Below, piece after piece: positions 37,447-50,920 of a stretch of DNA of 64,000 bases. The stretch covers positions 9,007,317 to 9,071,316 of the forward strand of contig NC_087181.1 in the NCBI RefSeq assembly GCF_035594125.1, written 5' to 3'. A program made the translations under genes and the position numbers. Below the pieces are notes generated by a model. The model had not been told where the DNA came from. It worked only from the letters and a program-made list of their open reading frames with translations, and ran no database searches. Numbering within the stretch: the stretch's first letter is position 1; each line of letters begins with the position of its first letter. The DNA comes from Scylla paramamosain. Its lineage: Eukaryota; Arthropoda; Malacostraca; Decapoda; Portunidae.

Positions 37447-39099
37447 TTGGACGATTCTGGGCTTGTTCTTCCCTCTCCTCCACCCTCTGACTACTTCATG
37501 CCACCTATTAAAATTCTTCGCAATGATGTTTTCCATGCCCTCGCTGGCCTAAACCCTCGGAAGGCTTATGGACCTGATGGGGTCCCTCCTATTGTTCTCC
37601 GTAACTGTGCCTCCGTTTCCGTTACCTTGCCTAGTCAAAGTTTGACTAGGCAAGATAACCTTCCGTTACCTTGCCTAGTCAAACTCTTTCAGCTCTGTCT
37701 GTCAACATCTACCTTTCCTTCTTGCTGGAAGTTTGCCTACATTCAACCTGTTCCTAAAAAGGGTGACCGTTCTAATCCCTCAAACTACCGTCCAATTGCT
37801 TTAATTTCCTGCCTATCTAAAGTTTTTGAATCTATCCTCAACAGGAAGATTCTTAAACATCTATCACTTCACAACCTTCTATCTGATCGCCAGTATGGGT
37901 TCCGTCAAGGCTGCTCTACTGGTGATCTTCTGGCTTTCCTTACTGAGTCTTGGTCATCCTCTTTTAGAGATTTTGGTGAAACTTTTGCTTCTGCCTTGGA
38001 CATATCAAAAGCTTTTGATAGAGTCTGGCACAAAGCTTTGATTTCCAAACTACCCTCCTACGGTTTCTATCCTTCTCTCTGTAACTTCATCTTAAGTTTC
38101 CTTTCTGACCGTTCTATTGCTGCTGTGGTAGACGGTCATTGTTCTTCTCCTAAATCTATTAACAGTGGTGTTCCTCAGGGTTCTGTCCTGTCACCCACTC
38201 TCTTTTTATTATTCATTAATGATCTTCTAAACCAAACTTCTTGTCCTATCCACTCCTACGCTGATGATACCACCCTGCACTTTTCCACGTCTTTTCATAG
38301 ACGTCCAACCCTTCAGGAAGTAAACATATCACGCAGGGAAGCCACAGAACGCCTTACTTCTGATCTTTCTAAAATTTCTGATTGGGGCAGAGCAAACTTG
38401 GTATTGTTCAATGCGTCAAAAACTCAATTCCTCCATCTATCAACTCGACACAACCTTCCAGACAACTATCCGGTCTTCTTCAGTGACACTCAACTGTCCC
38501 CCTCTTCTACACTGAACATCTTCGGTCTGTCCTTTACTTATAATCTGAACTGGAAACTTCACATCTCATCTCTAGCTAAAACAGCTTCTATGAAGTTAGG
38601 TGTTCTGAGACGTCTCCGCCAGTTTTTCTCACCCCACACAGCTGCTAACTCTGTACAAGGGCCTTATCCGTCCATGTATGGAGTATGCTTCACATGTCTG
38701 GGGGGGTTCCACTCATACTGCTCTTCTAGACAGGGAGGAATCAAAACTTTTCATCTCATCAACTCCTCTCTTCTAACTGACTGTCTTCAGCCTCTCTCTC
38801 ACCGCCGCAATGTTGCATATCTAGCTGTCTTCTACCGCTATTTTCATGCTAACTGCTCTTCTGATCTTGCTAACTGCATGCCTCCCCTCCTTCCGCGGCC
38901 TCGCTGCACAAGACTTACTTCTTTCTCTCACCCCTATTCTGTCCATCTCTCTAACGCAAGAGTTAACCAGTATTCTCAGTCATTCATCCCTTTCTCTGTT
39001 AAACTCTGGAACTCCCTGCCTGCTTCTGTATTTCCACCTTCCTATGACTTGAATTCCTTCAAGAGGGAGGTTTCAAGACACTTATCCACCAATTTTTGA
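37447..39099 (+). pseudogene. A5 reverse transcriptase and C-terminal ORF (550 codons)
   Basis: RT that would prime on nicked target DNA. Blocks are in order: KAYGPDG at residues 39-45, NYRPIALISCLSKVFE at 113-128, QYGFRQGCSTGDLL at 149-162, ALDISKAFD (motif A) at 183-191, [14 protein letters not shown] (motif B) at 240-253 and YADD (motif C) at 271-274. Two oddities: a 15-residue in-frame insertion after NCASV (about residues 57-71), made by a snapback duplication, and a compensated frameshift at about residues 400-425 (about 38640-38760), where the conserved LIRPCMEYASHVWGG is read out of frame. It is open but probably not functional. Confidence 0.87.
37626..37654. repeat. Perfect palindrome in A5 RT
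   Basis: CTTGCCTAGTCAAA, one G, then its exact inverse TTTGACTAGGCAAG. The same 14 bases recur in direct orientation downstream (about 37669-37682). Confidence 0.93.
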
Positions 39100-39209
39100 C
39101 CGCTGCTTTGACCCTTTTATGGGACTGGCATTTTAGTGGTCATTTTATTTATTAGATTTTTGTTGCCCTTGGCCAGTGTCCTTCCTACATAAAAAGAAAA
39201 AGAAAAAAT

Positions 39210-39596
39210 AGCATTTCTTTGTGTTAATTCGCTTTTTATCCTCGCCTCACGCGTTTGGTCTGACACGTGAGGTGAAGTGAGACAAGTTAGCCTATTTAGT
39301 GAGTTTGGCGAAGAAAGATGCTACCTACAGTTATGGAAGAGATCCTAGTGACATCAGCTGAAACCTGCGGTATCACTGTGTTCAATATTGAAAACTTGTG
39401 CTGACGGCTGGAAATGTTGCCGGTGCAGAGACACCGCCACCACCGCCACGGAGCTTGATGGAGAGTAAAGGTAAAGAATGCATAATACGCAAAAAAAATA
39501 AAGAAAAAAATCAAATTAGATATTATATATTAAATAGATAAAGGGGCATCATTGTTGAGAAGATTATAGAAATATGAGCGTTGTGTGATACATACA
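39210..39596. other. Unannotated intergenic sequence
   Basis: About 390 bp between A5 and A6, with no recognisable gene. Confidence 0.55.
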
Positions 39597-39627
39597 TGTA
39601 AATAAGTTACTCAGTAACTTATTTACA
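39597..39627. repeat. 31-bp perfect palindrome at the A6 5' junction
   Basis: TGTAAATAAGTTACT, a central C, then the exact inverse complement. It ends where the A6 5' UTR (GGTACCGAAACGATAATTAC) begins. Confidence 0.93.
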
Positions 39628-40959
39628 GGTACCGAAACGATAATTACTCCCAGTGAGGTCTAAAGCACTGGAACAGGTGGTTCTGTGAACTTATCATTAA
39701 ACCCAACTGTGACCTCACTAAACGTTTCTCTTTGTGTCTCACAATACAACGGGACAGTCACAGCCTGCACTCTAAAGACAACTCTCTTCCTTCACACAGA
39801 ACTACAAGCACCGAATTACACACACACCCTTTACTCAAAATTCAAAATCATGGCGACTCCTACACCAGCCTCGAAGTCCCCATCTAGGAAGGGGACCACA
39901 AATGTCCCCATGTCGGACTGCTCTTCTGGCATCGGCCAAAAATGTCTTCACATCCCCCCCCTCAACTTTTTCTTCATTAATTTCTGCAACATTCGCGATC
40001 TTAGATCTAATTTTCAATCTGTAGAACATCACCTCTCCTCTAATGAAACTCATCTTCTTTTCCTCACTGAAACACAGGTGTCTGAGGCAACCAACAGTAA
40101 CCCCTTTTCTGTTACCTCCTAATTTTTCTATCCTCATTTTCAATCGAAAACTGGATGTTGCGTTCACGTGCACAGTAACTTAAACTGCTCTCGTGCCCAC
40201 GCTCTTGAATCTTCCGAGTTTTCCACCATCTGGCTACGACTACAGAAACACTTGCAAACTAAATTTATCTGTGCTGTATACCTCTCACCTAACTCCTCTG
40301 ACTATAAGAAATTCTTTGACTACTTAACTTCCAAAGTGGAGCACATAATGACTACCTTCCCTTTTATGGAGATCTCCATTCTTGGAGACTTCAATGTTCA
40401 TCACCAGCTTTGGCTTTCCTCTCCCTTCACTGACCATCCTGATGAACTAGCGTTCAACTTTGCTATCCTCCATGACCTAGAGCAGTTGGTGCAACACCCT
40501 ACTCGTATTTCTGACCGTCTTGGAGATACGCTCATCTTTTTTTATCTTTTCCTAACCTATAATCCTTCTGCTTATGCTGTTACCCTCTCTTCTCCGTTGG
40601 GCTCCTCCGATCACAATGATGTTTCTATATCTTGTCTTATCGCTCCAATCCTTCCTCAGGATCCCCCTAAGCGGAGGTGACTGGCGTTTTGCCCTTCTAG
40701 TTGGGGGAATCTGAGGAGGTATTTTGCTGATTTTCCTTGGAATGATTACTGCTTCGGTGTGCCGAGCGCATAACAGAAGTGATAGTGTTTGGCATGGAGG
40801 CATACATCTCTTACTCTTTTTCTCGACCTAAACCTTCCAAACTTTGGTTTAACACAGCCTATTCTCGTGCTATACATTATAAGAGAGGTGGCTCACAAAA
40901 GGTACTTGAGCCTTCCATCACCAGAATCTCATGCGCTTTATATTTCTGCCCGGAACCAT
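39628..40959 (+). mobile_element. LINE family A copy A6, 5' part
   Basis: Sense A copy with an almost full 5' UTR. The frame at 39685-40122 runs from the UTR through MATPTPASKSPSRKGTTN into the endonuclease start (RDLRSNFQSVEHHLSSNE, LLFLTETQVSEA). The frame at 40168-40680 continues with IWLRLQ, the [19 protein letters not shown] block (GDFN motif intact) and [10 protein letters not shown]. It stops at CGGAACCAT (40959), where A7 is inserted in reverse, and resumes at 44245. The family seems to lack a separate ORF1; the endonuclease frame simply has an N-terminal extension. Confidence 0.9.
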
Positions 40960-43900
40960 TTAAAATTTTTTTTTATGTAAGAAGGACACTGGCCAAGGGC
41001 AACAAAAATCCAACAAAAAAAAATGCCCACTGAAATGCCAGTCCCATAAAAGGGTCCAAAGCAGTAGTCAAAAATTGAAGGATAAGTGTCTTGAAACCTC
41101 CCTCTTGAAGGAATTCAAGTCGTAGGAAGGTGGAAATACAGAAACAGACAGGGAGTTCCGGAGTTTACAAGAGAAAGGGATGAATGATTGAGAATACTGG
41201 TTAACTCTTGTGTTAGAGATGTGGACAGAATAGGGATAAGAGAAAGAAGAAAGTCTTGTGCAGCGAGGCCGCGGAAAGAGGGGAGGCATGCAGTTAGCAA
41301 GATCAGAAGAGCAGTTAGCATGAAAATAGTGGTAGAAGACAGCTAGATATGCAACATTGCGGCGGTGAGAGAGAGGCTGAAGACAGCTAGAGGAGAGGAG
41401 TTGATGAGACGAAAAGCTCTTGATTCCACCCTGTCTAGAAGAGCAGTATAAGTGGAACCCCCCCAAGACATGTGAAGCATACCCCATACATGGACGGATA
41501 AGGCCCTTGTACAGAGTTAGCAGATGGGGGGGGATGAGAAAAACTGGCGGATACGTCTCAGAACACCTAACTTCATAGAATATGTTTTAGCTAGAGATGA
41601 GATGTGAAGTTTCCAGTTCAGATTATAAGTAAAGGACAGACCGAGGATGTTCAGTGTAGAATAGGGGGACAGTTGAGTGTCACTGAAGAAGAGGGGATAG
41701 TTGTCTGGAAGGTTGTGTCGAGTTGATAGATGGAGGAATTGAGGTTTTGAGGCATTGAACAATACCAAGTTTCCTCTGCCCGAATCAGAAATTTTAGAAA
41801 GATCAGAAGTCAAGCGTTCTGTGGCTTTCTTGCGTGAAATGTTTACTTCCTTAAGGGTTGGACGTCTATGAAAAGACGTGGAAAAGTGCAGGATGGTATC
41901 ATCGGCGTAGGAGTGGATAGGACAATAAGTTTGGTTTAGATGATCATTAATGAATAATAAGAAGAGAGTGGGTGACAGGACAGAACCCTGAGGAACACCA
42001 CTGTTAATAGATTTAGGAGAAGAACAGTGACCGTCTACCACAGCAGCAATAGAACGGTCAGAAAGGAAACTTGAGATGAAGTTACAGAGAGAAGGATAGA
42101 ATCCGTAGGAGGGTAGTTTGGAAAACAAAGCTTTGTGCCAGACTCTATGAAAAGCTTTTGATATGTCCAGGGCAACAGCAAAAGTTTCACCAAAATCTCT
42201 AAAAGAGGATGAGCAAGACTCAGTAAGGAAAGCAAGAAGATCACCAGTAAAGCGGCCTTGACGGAATCCATACTGGCGATCAGATAGAAGGTTGTGAAGT
42301 GATAGATGTTTAAGAATCTTCCTGTTGATGATAAATTCAAAAAACTTTAGATAGGCAGGAAATTAAAACAATAGGACGGTAGTTTAAGGGATTAGAACGG
42401 TCACCCTTTTTAGGAACAGGCTGAATGTAGGCAAACTTCCAGCAAGAAAGAAAGGTAGATGATGATAGACAGAGCTGAAAGAGTTTGACTAGGCAAGGTG
42501 CAAGCACGGAGGCACAGTTTCGGAGAACAATAGGAGGGACCCCATCAGGTCCATAAGCCTTCCGAGGGTTTAGGCCAGCGAGGGCATAGAAAACATCATT
42601 GCGAAGAATTTAAATAAGTAGCATGAAGTAGTCAGAGGGTGGAGGAGAGGGAGGAACAAGCCCAGAATCGTCCAAGGTAGTTTTTAGCAAAGGTTTGAGT
42701 GAAGAGTTCAGCTTTAGAAATAGATGTGATAGCAGTGGTGCCATCTGGTTGAAATAAAGGAGGGAATAAGAAGAAGCAAAGTTATTGGAGATATTTTTGG
42801 CTAGATGCCAGAAGTCACGAGGGGAGTTAGATCTTAAAAGGTTTTGACACTTTCTGTTAATGATAGAGTTTTTGGCTAGTTGGAGAATCGACTTGGCATG
42901 GTTCCGGGCAGAAATATAAAGTGCATGAGATTCTGGTGATGGAAGGCTTTAATATCTTTTGTGGGTCACCTCTCTATCATGTATAGCACGAGAACCTAAA
43001 CCTTCCAAACCAATGTTTGGAAGGTTTAGGTCGAGAAAAAGAGTGAGGAATGTACGCCTTCATGCCAGACACTATCACCTCTGTTATGTGCTCAGGACAC
43101 AAAGATGGGTCTCTGACACGGAAGCAGTAGTCATTCCAAGGAAAATCAGCAAAATACCTCCTCAGGTCCCCCCAGCTAGCAGAGGCAAAACGCCAGAGGC
43201 ACTTTCGCTTAGGGGGATCCTGATGAGGGATTGGAGCGATAGGACAAAATACAGATATGAGATTGTGATCGGAGGAGCCCAACGGAGAAGGAAGGGTGAC
43301 AGCATAAGCAGGATTAGAGGTCAGGAAAAGGTCAAGAATGTTGGGCGGTCAGGAATACGAGTAGGGTGTTGCACCAATTGCTCTAGGTCGTGGAGGATAG
43401 CAAAGTTGTAGGCTAGTTTACCAGGATGGTCAGTGAAGGGAGAGGAAAGCCAAAGCTGGTGGTGAACATTGAAGTCTCCAAAAATGAAGATCTCTGCAAA
43501 AGGGAAGAGGGTCAGAATGTGCTCCACTTTGGAAGTTAAGTAGTCAAAGAATTTCTTATAGTCAGAGGAGGTATACAGCATAGATAAATTTAGTTTGAGA
43601 GTGACTCTGTAGTCGTAGCCAGATGGTGGAAAATTCGGAAGGTTCAAGAGCGTGGGCACGAGAGCAGGTTAAGTCATTGCGCACATAAACGCAACATCCA
43701 GCTTTGGATCGAAAATGAGGGTAGAGAAAGTAGGAGGGAACAGAAAAGGGGCTACTGTGAGTTGCCTCAGACACCTGAGTTTCAGTGAGGAAAAGAAGAT
43801 GAGGTTTAGAAGAGGAGAGGTGTTGTTCTATAGATTGAAAATTAGATCTTAGACCGCGAATGTTGCGGAAGTTAATGAAGAAAAAGTTGAGAGGGTGTCA

Positions 43901-44244
43901 AGACACTTAAGGTCGTCGACAGAAAGGCAGCCTGACCTGGGGACATCAATGGTCCCCTCCCTAGATGGGGTCTCCGAGGCTGGTGTAGGAGTCGCCATGA
44001 TAATTTTAAAATTTTTGAGTGAAGGGTGTGTGTGTTATCAGGTGCTTGTAGTTTTTGTGGAGGAAGAGAGTTGTCTTTAGAGGGCAAGCTGTGACTGCCC
44101 CCTTGTGTTGTAAGACACAAAAGGAAACGTTTAGTGAGGTCACAGCTGGGTTTAATGATAAGTTCACAGCACCCCCTGAACAGTGCTTTAGTCCTCACTG
44201 GGAGTAATTATCGTTTCGGCAGGTGTCTACTGCCTCTTCCTCCT
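40960..44244 (-). mobile_element. LINE family A copy A7, full length, inserted in A6
   Basis: Antisense A copy with complete ends: the 3' A-rich tail at 40960-40975 and the 5' terminus (GGAGGA...CACCTGCCGAAACG on the minus strand) at about 44244. The order on the minus strand is 5' UTR, endonuclease (43774-43321, with KAGCCVYVRNDLTC), SDH block and linker (43282-42977), RT (42700-41517, with [14 protein letters not shown] and YADDT) and C-terminal tail (41487-41068). It is about 3.28 kb and has several frameshifts and stops. It interrupts A6 between CCAT and CCAAG with at most one base lost. Confidence 0.93.
41517..42128 (-). pseudogene. A7 RT palm and thumb
   Basis: A 203-codon frame with [32 protein letters not shown] (motif B), SYADDTILHFS (motif C) and the [16 protein letters not shown] thumb word. 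Motif A lies upstream in another frame (42035-42340). Catalytic aspartates of motif C are intact; frameshifts disable the whole. Confidence 0.87.
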
Positions 44245-44577
44245 CCAAGTCTGTTCTCTAACTAGCCAAAAACTCCTTCATTAATAGAAAGTGTCAAAAT
44301 CTTTCAAGGTCTAACTCCCCTCGTGACTTCCGGCAACGAGCCAAAAACATCTCCAATAACTTCGGTTTTTCTTCTTTCCCTCTTTTATTTCAACCACATG
44401 GCACCACTGCTATCTATCTCTAAAGCTAAATTCTTCGCTCAAACGTTTGCTAAAAACTCTACCTTGGACGATACAGGGCTTGTTCCTCCCTCTCCTCCAA
44501 CCTCTCTGCTACCTATTAAAATTCTTCGCAATGATGTTTTCTATGCCCTCGCTAGCCTATACCCTTGGAATGCTTAA
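44245..44577 (+). mobile_element. LINE family A copy A6, distal fragment
   Basis: Continues A6 exactly after the A7 insertion: AAGTCTGTTCTC, then the linker ([12 protein letters not shown] codons in a broken frame) and the start of the RT ([18 protein letters not shown]). It ends at about 44577 within KAYGPDG, so the rest of the RT and the 3' end are missing. Confidence 0.85.
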
Positions 44578-44664
44578 GTTAATTGCAGCTCTCTTTGCGT
44601 TCTTAATTATGATTATACCTTGTTTGTCGTCTGGAAGAAGCAGAATATTTTCTGTGTAATTGTG

Positions 44665-44775
<111 letters not shown>

Positions 44776-45284
44776 TTTTTTAATTTATTTTTTTTCCCTA
44801 AGGTGGTTGATTTTGTTCCAAAATATCTTTGTATCTTTGGTTGATTAAATTATTTTGTTTATTTTTTCCTCCCATTACATTTTTCTCTTAGTACAGTTGT
44901 CAGTCTTATATATTCCAATAATTGTTGTTTGTCCATCCTTGTTGATTTGCGTCCTGTTTATGTGTAATGTATTGTAGTTCTACTTGTTCAGTTTCATTTG
45001 TCATGATTAAATGGAGTGTTTTAATTTTGTTTGCAGTTGGTATTGCTGGTATCATTGCTTTCTAAACAGTTGCTAACCACTTTTACACTTCAGTTTCAAG
45101 CTCTTCTGTTATGTTTTCTATGGTTGGGTCAGACATGTTATCTAGTGTATCTTCAAATTGTGCCCAATCTGCCTTGGTGAATAAGAATATTTCATTCATT
45201 TTTCATCGTGTTGAGGAAGTGATGTTTGTTTGAGAATTTCTTTTCAGGAATGGAAGCGGAGTTTTCTCTACTAAGTGTAGGAAA

Positions 45285-45827
45285 TTAGGGTCCAGTGTGT
45301 TGTAATTTATCTTGATCCATAAGATATGCAAGACTCTTACCTACTGTGTTATTTTCTCTACCTCCGAAGTAACGGTGACGTGCATTTAAATCTCCTATTA
45401 AATATGTTGGAATAATATTTTCTATTAATTCATGTACGTGAGGGAAAGGTAAGTATGGTTTTCTGAGAGGTAAATATGTTGTAGCTATAATAATGGGTCC
45501 TAGGTAGCTTTCTACTTGTATAGTTAATATGTCAGTTCTTAAGTCCTCTATGAGTTTCTGGTTGTAGTTCCTTTTTATTGCTTTGGCTGATCCGTCATTT
45601 AGTTCACCAGAGCTGTTGATCTTTTGTACAGTATATTCAGGAATTTTTGGAGATTCTTCATCTTTTAGTACGTGACTGTTTATTAATATTATGCCTGATT
45701 TTGTGTCTAGAAATTTATTTATTAGGCTTGTCTTGTTAGTCCTCCAGTTTAGGACATTATCTTGCATTATCGTGATTGACTTAGACATCGTGAGTGTGTT
45801 TTTGTCGGCGTGATTCTCTTTTTCCAC
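45285..45827 (-). pseudogene. Family E ORF2 endonuclease domain (180 codons)
   Basis: APE-type endonuclease: MQDNVLNWRTNKTSLINKFL (start of the domain), GIILINSHVLKDEES, IIIATTYLPLRKPYLPFP and IPTYLIGDLNARHRYFGG, where GDLN stands for the usual GDFN and contains the catalytic Asp and Asn. The frame ends at TGA after LQHTGP. The SDH motif and RT are not present in this frame. Confidence 0.83.
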
Positions 45828-45889
45828 GGGTGATCGGTTGTGAGGTCCAGACCGGTTTTTTTTTTTTTATAATTTTGTCCACGATAATC

Positions 45890-47629
<1,740 letters not shown>

Positions 47630-48708
47630 TGTCATGTTATTGGCCGAGTTTACCTTGAATGGATCACGTTTTCTTAGTGTCCCCCATGTTCTGGTTACCT
47701 GTCATTCGGGCATTATCTTTATTATTGGTTATAAGTAGTGTAAGGCTTATTTACTCATTTTATATCATGTAGTATTATTCTCTTCATAATTTAAGTTCTC
47801 TATATCTTTGTATGTATAAGGAAAGAAGTATAATTGAGGTGGAAATATGCTGAAAACGAGGGGAGCTTGAGTGGGCAACAACACATTTTAAGGAGGGGAA
47901 GGCAGAGCGCCTTAGGTCATGAGGTATATCGGAGGGAAGGCGTTTCTCAGGGAAGGATCTTGGTGTGGATTGGTGATGGAGTGGTGTGTGGAGGTATTAG
48001 TGGTGTAGCGGTATAACCTTGATATCCAGGATCAGGTTAGTGAGTCTTTTGTGGTACCAAGAGCTCTTGTCCGCTGAAATTCGGTTGTTGAGTTGTGCCG
48101 GTGACGCTGTTCGAAGGGGTCATAGGTCAAACTGGCAGCCATTTTGTGAGTGGAGGTTATGGTGTTGACCTTGGAAGCTGGTGTTGTGGTGTATTGGTGA
48201 TTTTGGGGATGATGTTATGGTGTTATGGGTAATCTTTGGTGATGATGGTAATCTCCTGTGAGGCTTGAGGAGGTGAAATACGGGAATTATCGTCTGGTAA
48301 TGTCGCGGTAATGGCGTCTGAGTAAATTCCTGCGGTTGAGGGGAATATTTCTGTGACTGGTGGAGATATAAACGGATTCTGGTGTTGTGGGAAGTGACGA
48401 GAACGTCATGTAGTAACGTGTACTACCTCATGTTGTTTGTGAATTATTATTAGTATTAATATATGTGCTTGCAACACAGAATAATCGTGTTTTCTACTCC
48501 CCTAACATTAATCTGGTATTAGAGTTGATTCCAGGTGTGCTGAATCAAGGTAAAGGTACAGTGAGAGATAATTCTGGCGATTTCGGATAGGTCGGGTAGG
48601 CACTCGAAGCCTTTAAAAATCCAGACCTTTAAAACTTTCCGGGATCAGTGTAACGTCCACTTTCTTGGAAAGACAACCGGGATCGTAAGTAACTAAGCGA
48701 TCGTGACA
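47630..48708. mobile_element. Solo LTR-like insertion LTR2 (1079 bp)
   Basis: Starts TGTCATG and ends CGTGACA, giving TGTCA/TGACA terminal inverted repeats. It is flanked by CTGT at 47626-47629 and 48709-48712. Taking it out together with one CTGT restores CCTGAACTGTTTACTTCC, the A sequence at this site. It has no gag or pol. A 4-bp duplication and TG...CA ends fit a Ty3/Gypsy-type solo LTR. The interior is TG-rich (48120-48420) and then AT-rich (48430-48490). Confidence 0.8.
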
Positions 48709-50920
48709 CTGTTTACTTCCTGAAGGGTTGGACGTCTACGAAAAAAAACATGAAAAGTACAGGGTGATATCATCAGGGTATGAATGGATAGGACAAGAAA
48801 TTTGGTTTAGAAGATCATTGATCAATAATAGGAAGAGGGTGGGTGACAGGACAGAACCCTGTTAATAGAATTAGGAGAAAAACAGTGACCGTCTACCACA
48901 GCAGTAATAGAACGGTCAGAAAGGAAATTTGAGATGAAGTTACAGAGAGAGAAGGATAAAAGGCATAGGCAGGTAGTTTGAAAATCAAACCCTTGTGCCA
49001 GATTTTATCAAAAGCTTTTGTAATATCTAAGACAACAGCAAAATTTCACCAAAATCTCTAAAAGAGGATGACCAAAACGCAGTAAGGAAAACCAGAAGAT
49101 CACAAATAGAGCGGCCTTGATGGAATCCATACTGGCGATCAGATAGAAAGTTGTGAAGTGAGAGATGTTTAAGAATCTTCCTGTTTAGGATAGATTCAAA
49201 AACTTTAGATAAGCAGGAAACTAAAACAATGGGATGGAGGTTTGAGGCATTAGAACGGTCTCCCATTTTAGGCTGAATCTAGGCGAACTGCCAGCAAGAA
49301 GGAAAGGTAGATGTTAACAAAGTTTGAAAAAGTTTGACTAGGCAAGGTACAAGCACGGTGGCGCAGTTTCGAAAGACCCCATCAGGTCCATCAGCCTTCC
49401 TAGTGTTTAGTCCAGTGAAGGCATGGAAAACATCATTGCGAAAAATTTTAATATGTAGCATGAAGTAGTCAGAGGGAGTAGGAGAGGAGGGAACATGACC
49501 TGAATCATCTAAGATAGAGTTTTAGCTAAGATTTGAGCAGAGTTCAGCTCTAAAGAAAGATGAGGTGGCAGTGGTGCCATATGTTTGAAATAAAGGAGGA
49601 AAAGAAGAAGAAGCAGAGCTATTGGAGATGTTTTTTGGCTAGGTGCCAGAAGTCACAAGGAGAGTTAAATCTTGAAAGATTTTGAGACTTTCTATTAATG
49701 AAGGAGTTTTTGGCTAGTTGGAGAACAGACTTGGCATGGTTCTGGGGAGAAATATAAAGCGCATGAAATTATCGTGATGGAAGGTTCATGTACCTTTTGT
49801 GGGCCACCTCTCTATCATATATAGCACGAGATCAGGCTGTGTTAAACCAAGGTTTGGAGGGTTTAGGTCGAGAAAAAGAATGGGAAATGTACGCCTCCAT
49901 GGCAGACACTATCACCTCTGTTATGCGCTCGGCACATAGAGACAGGTCTCTGAAGCAGTAGTCTTTCCAAAGAAAATCAGCAAAATACCTCTTCATGTCC
50001 CCCCAAGTAGCAAAGCCAAAACGCCAGAGGTACCTTCGCTTAGGGGGATCATCAGGAGGGATTGGAGAGATAGGCCAAGATACAGATATGAGATTGTGAC
50101 CAGAAGACCCAATGGAGAAGATAGGGTAACAGCATAAGCAGGATTAGAGGTTAAGAAAAAGTCAAGAATGTTGGGTGTAACTCCAAGACGGTCAAGAATG
50201 AGAGTAGGGCGTTGCACCAATTGCCCTAGGTCATAGAGGATAACAAAGTTAAAGGCTAGTTCACCAAGATGGTCAGTGAAATGAAAGGAAAGCTAAAGCT
50301 GGTGGTGACAATTGAAGTTTCCAAGAATGGAGATCTCTGCAAAATGGAAGAGAGAATGTGCTCCACTTTGCAAGTTACGTAGTCAAAGAATTTTTTATAG
50401 TCAAAGGAGTTACGTGAGAGGTATACAACACAAAATTTTGTTTGAGAGTTACTTTGTAGTTGTAGCCAGATGGTGGAAAACTCGGAAGATTCAAGAGCGT
50501 GGGCACGAGACCAGGTTAATCGTAGCACACATAGACGCAACATCCAGCTATGGATTAAAAATGAGGGTAGAGAAACTATGAGGGAACAGAAAATTTTGTT
50601 TAAGAGTGACTTTGTAGTTGGAGCCAGATGGTGGAAAACTCGGAACATTCAAGAGCGTGGGCACGAGACCAGGTTAATCGTTGCACACATAGACGCAACA
50701 TCCAGCTATGGATTAAAAATGAGGATAGAGAATTATGAGGGAACAGAAAAGGGGCTACTGTCAGTTGCCTCAGACCCCTGTGTTTCAGTGAGGAAAAGAT
50801 GAGGTTTAGTAGAGAAGAGGTGGTGGTCTACAGATTGAAAATTAGATCTAAGACCACGAATATTGCAGAAGTTAACGAGGAAAAAGTCCCCCAGATGGGG
50901 ACTCCGAGGTTGGTGTAGCC
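48709..50920 (-). mobile_element. LINE family A copy A8, 5' part
   Basis: Continues A8: RT (49027-49266 with [21 protein letters not shown]; 49279-49461 with KIFRNDVFHAFTGLNTRKA), linker, then endonuclease (49993-50648 with [18 protein letters not shown]). It holds a 158-bp tandem duplication at 50432-50747. It ends at about 50920 in the proximal 5' UTR (GGACTCCGAGGTTGGTGTAG), so it lacks the last 250 bp or so at the 5' end. Heavily mutated. Confidence 0.9.
50432..50747. repeat. 158-bp tandem duplication inside A8
   Basis: AAAATTTTGTTTGAGAG at 50432 and AAAATTTTGTTTAAGAG at 50590 each start a near-identical 158-bp unit covering endonuclease codons. The shared CAGAAAA junction suggests slippage or unequal exchange. 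Confidence 0.92.
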
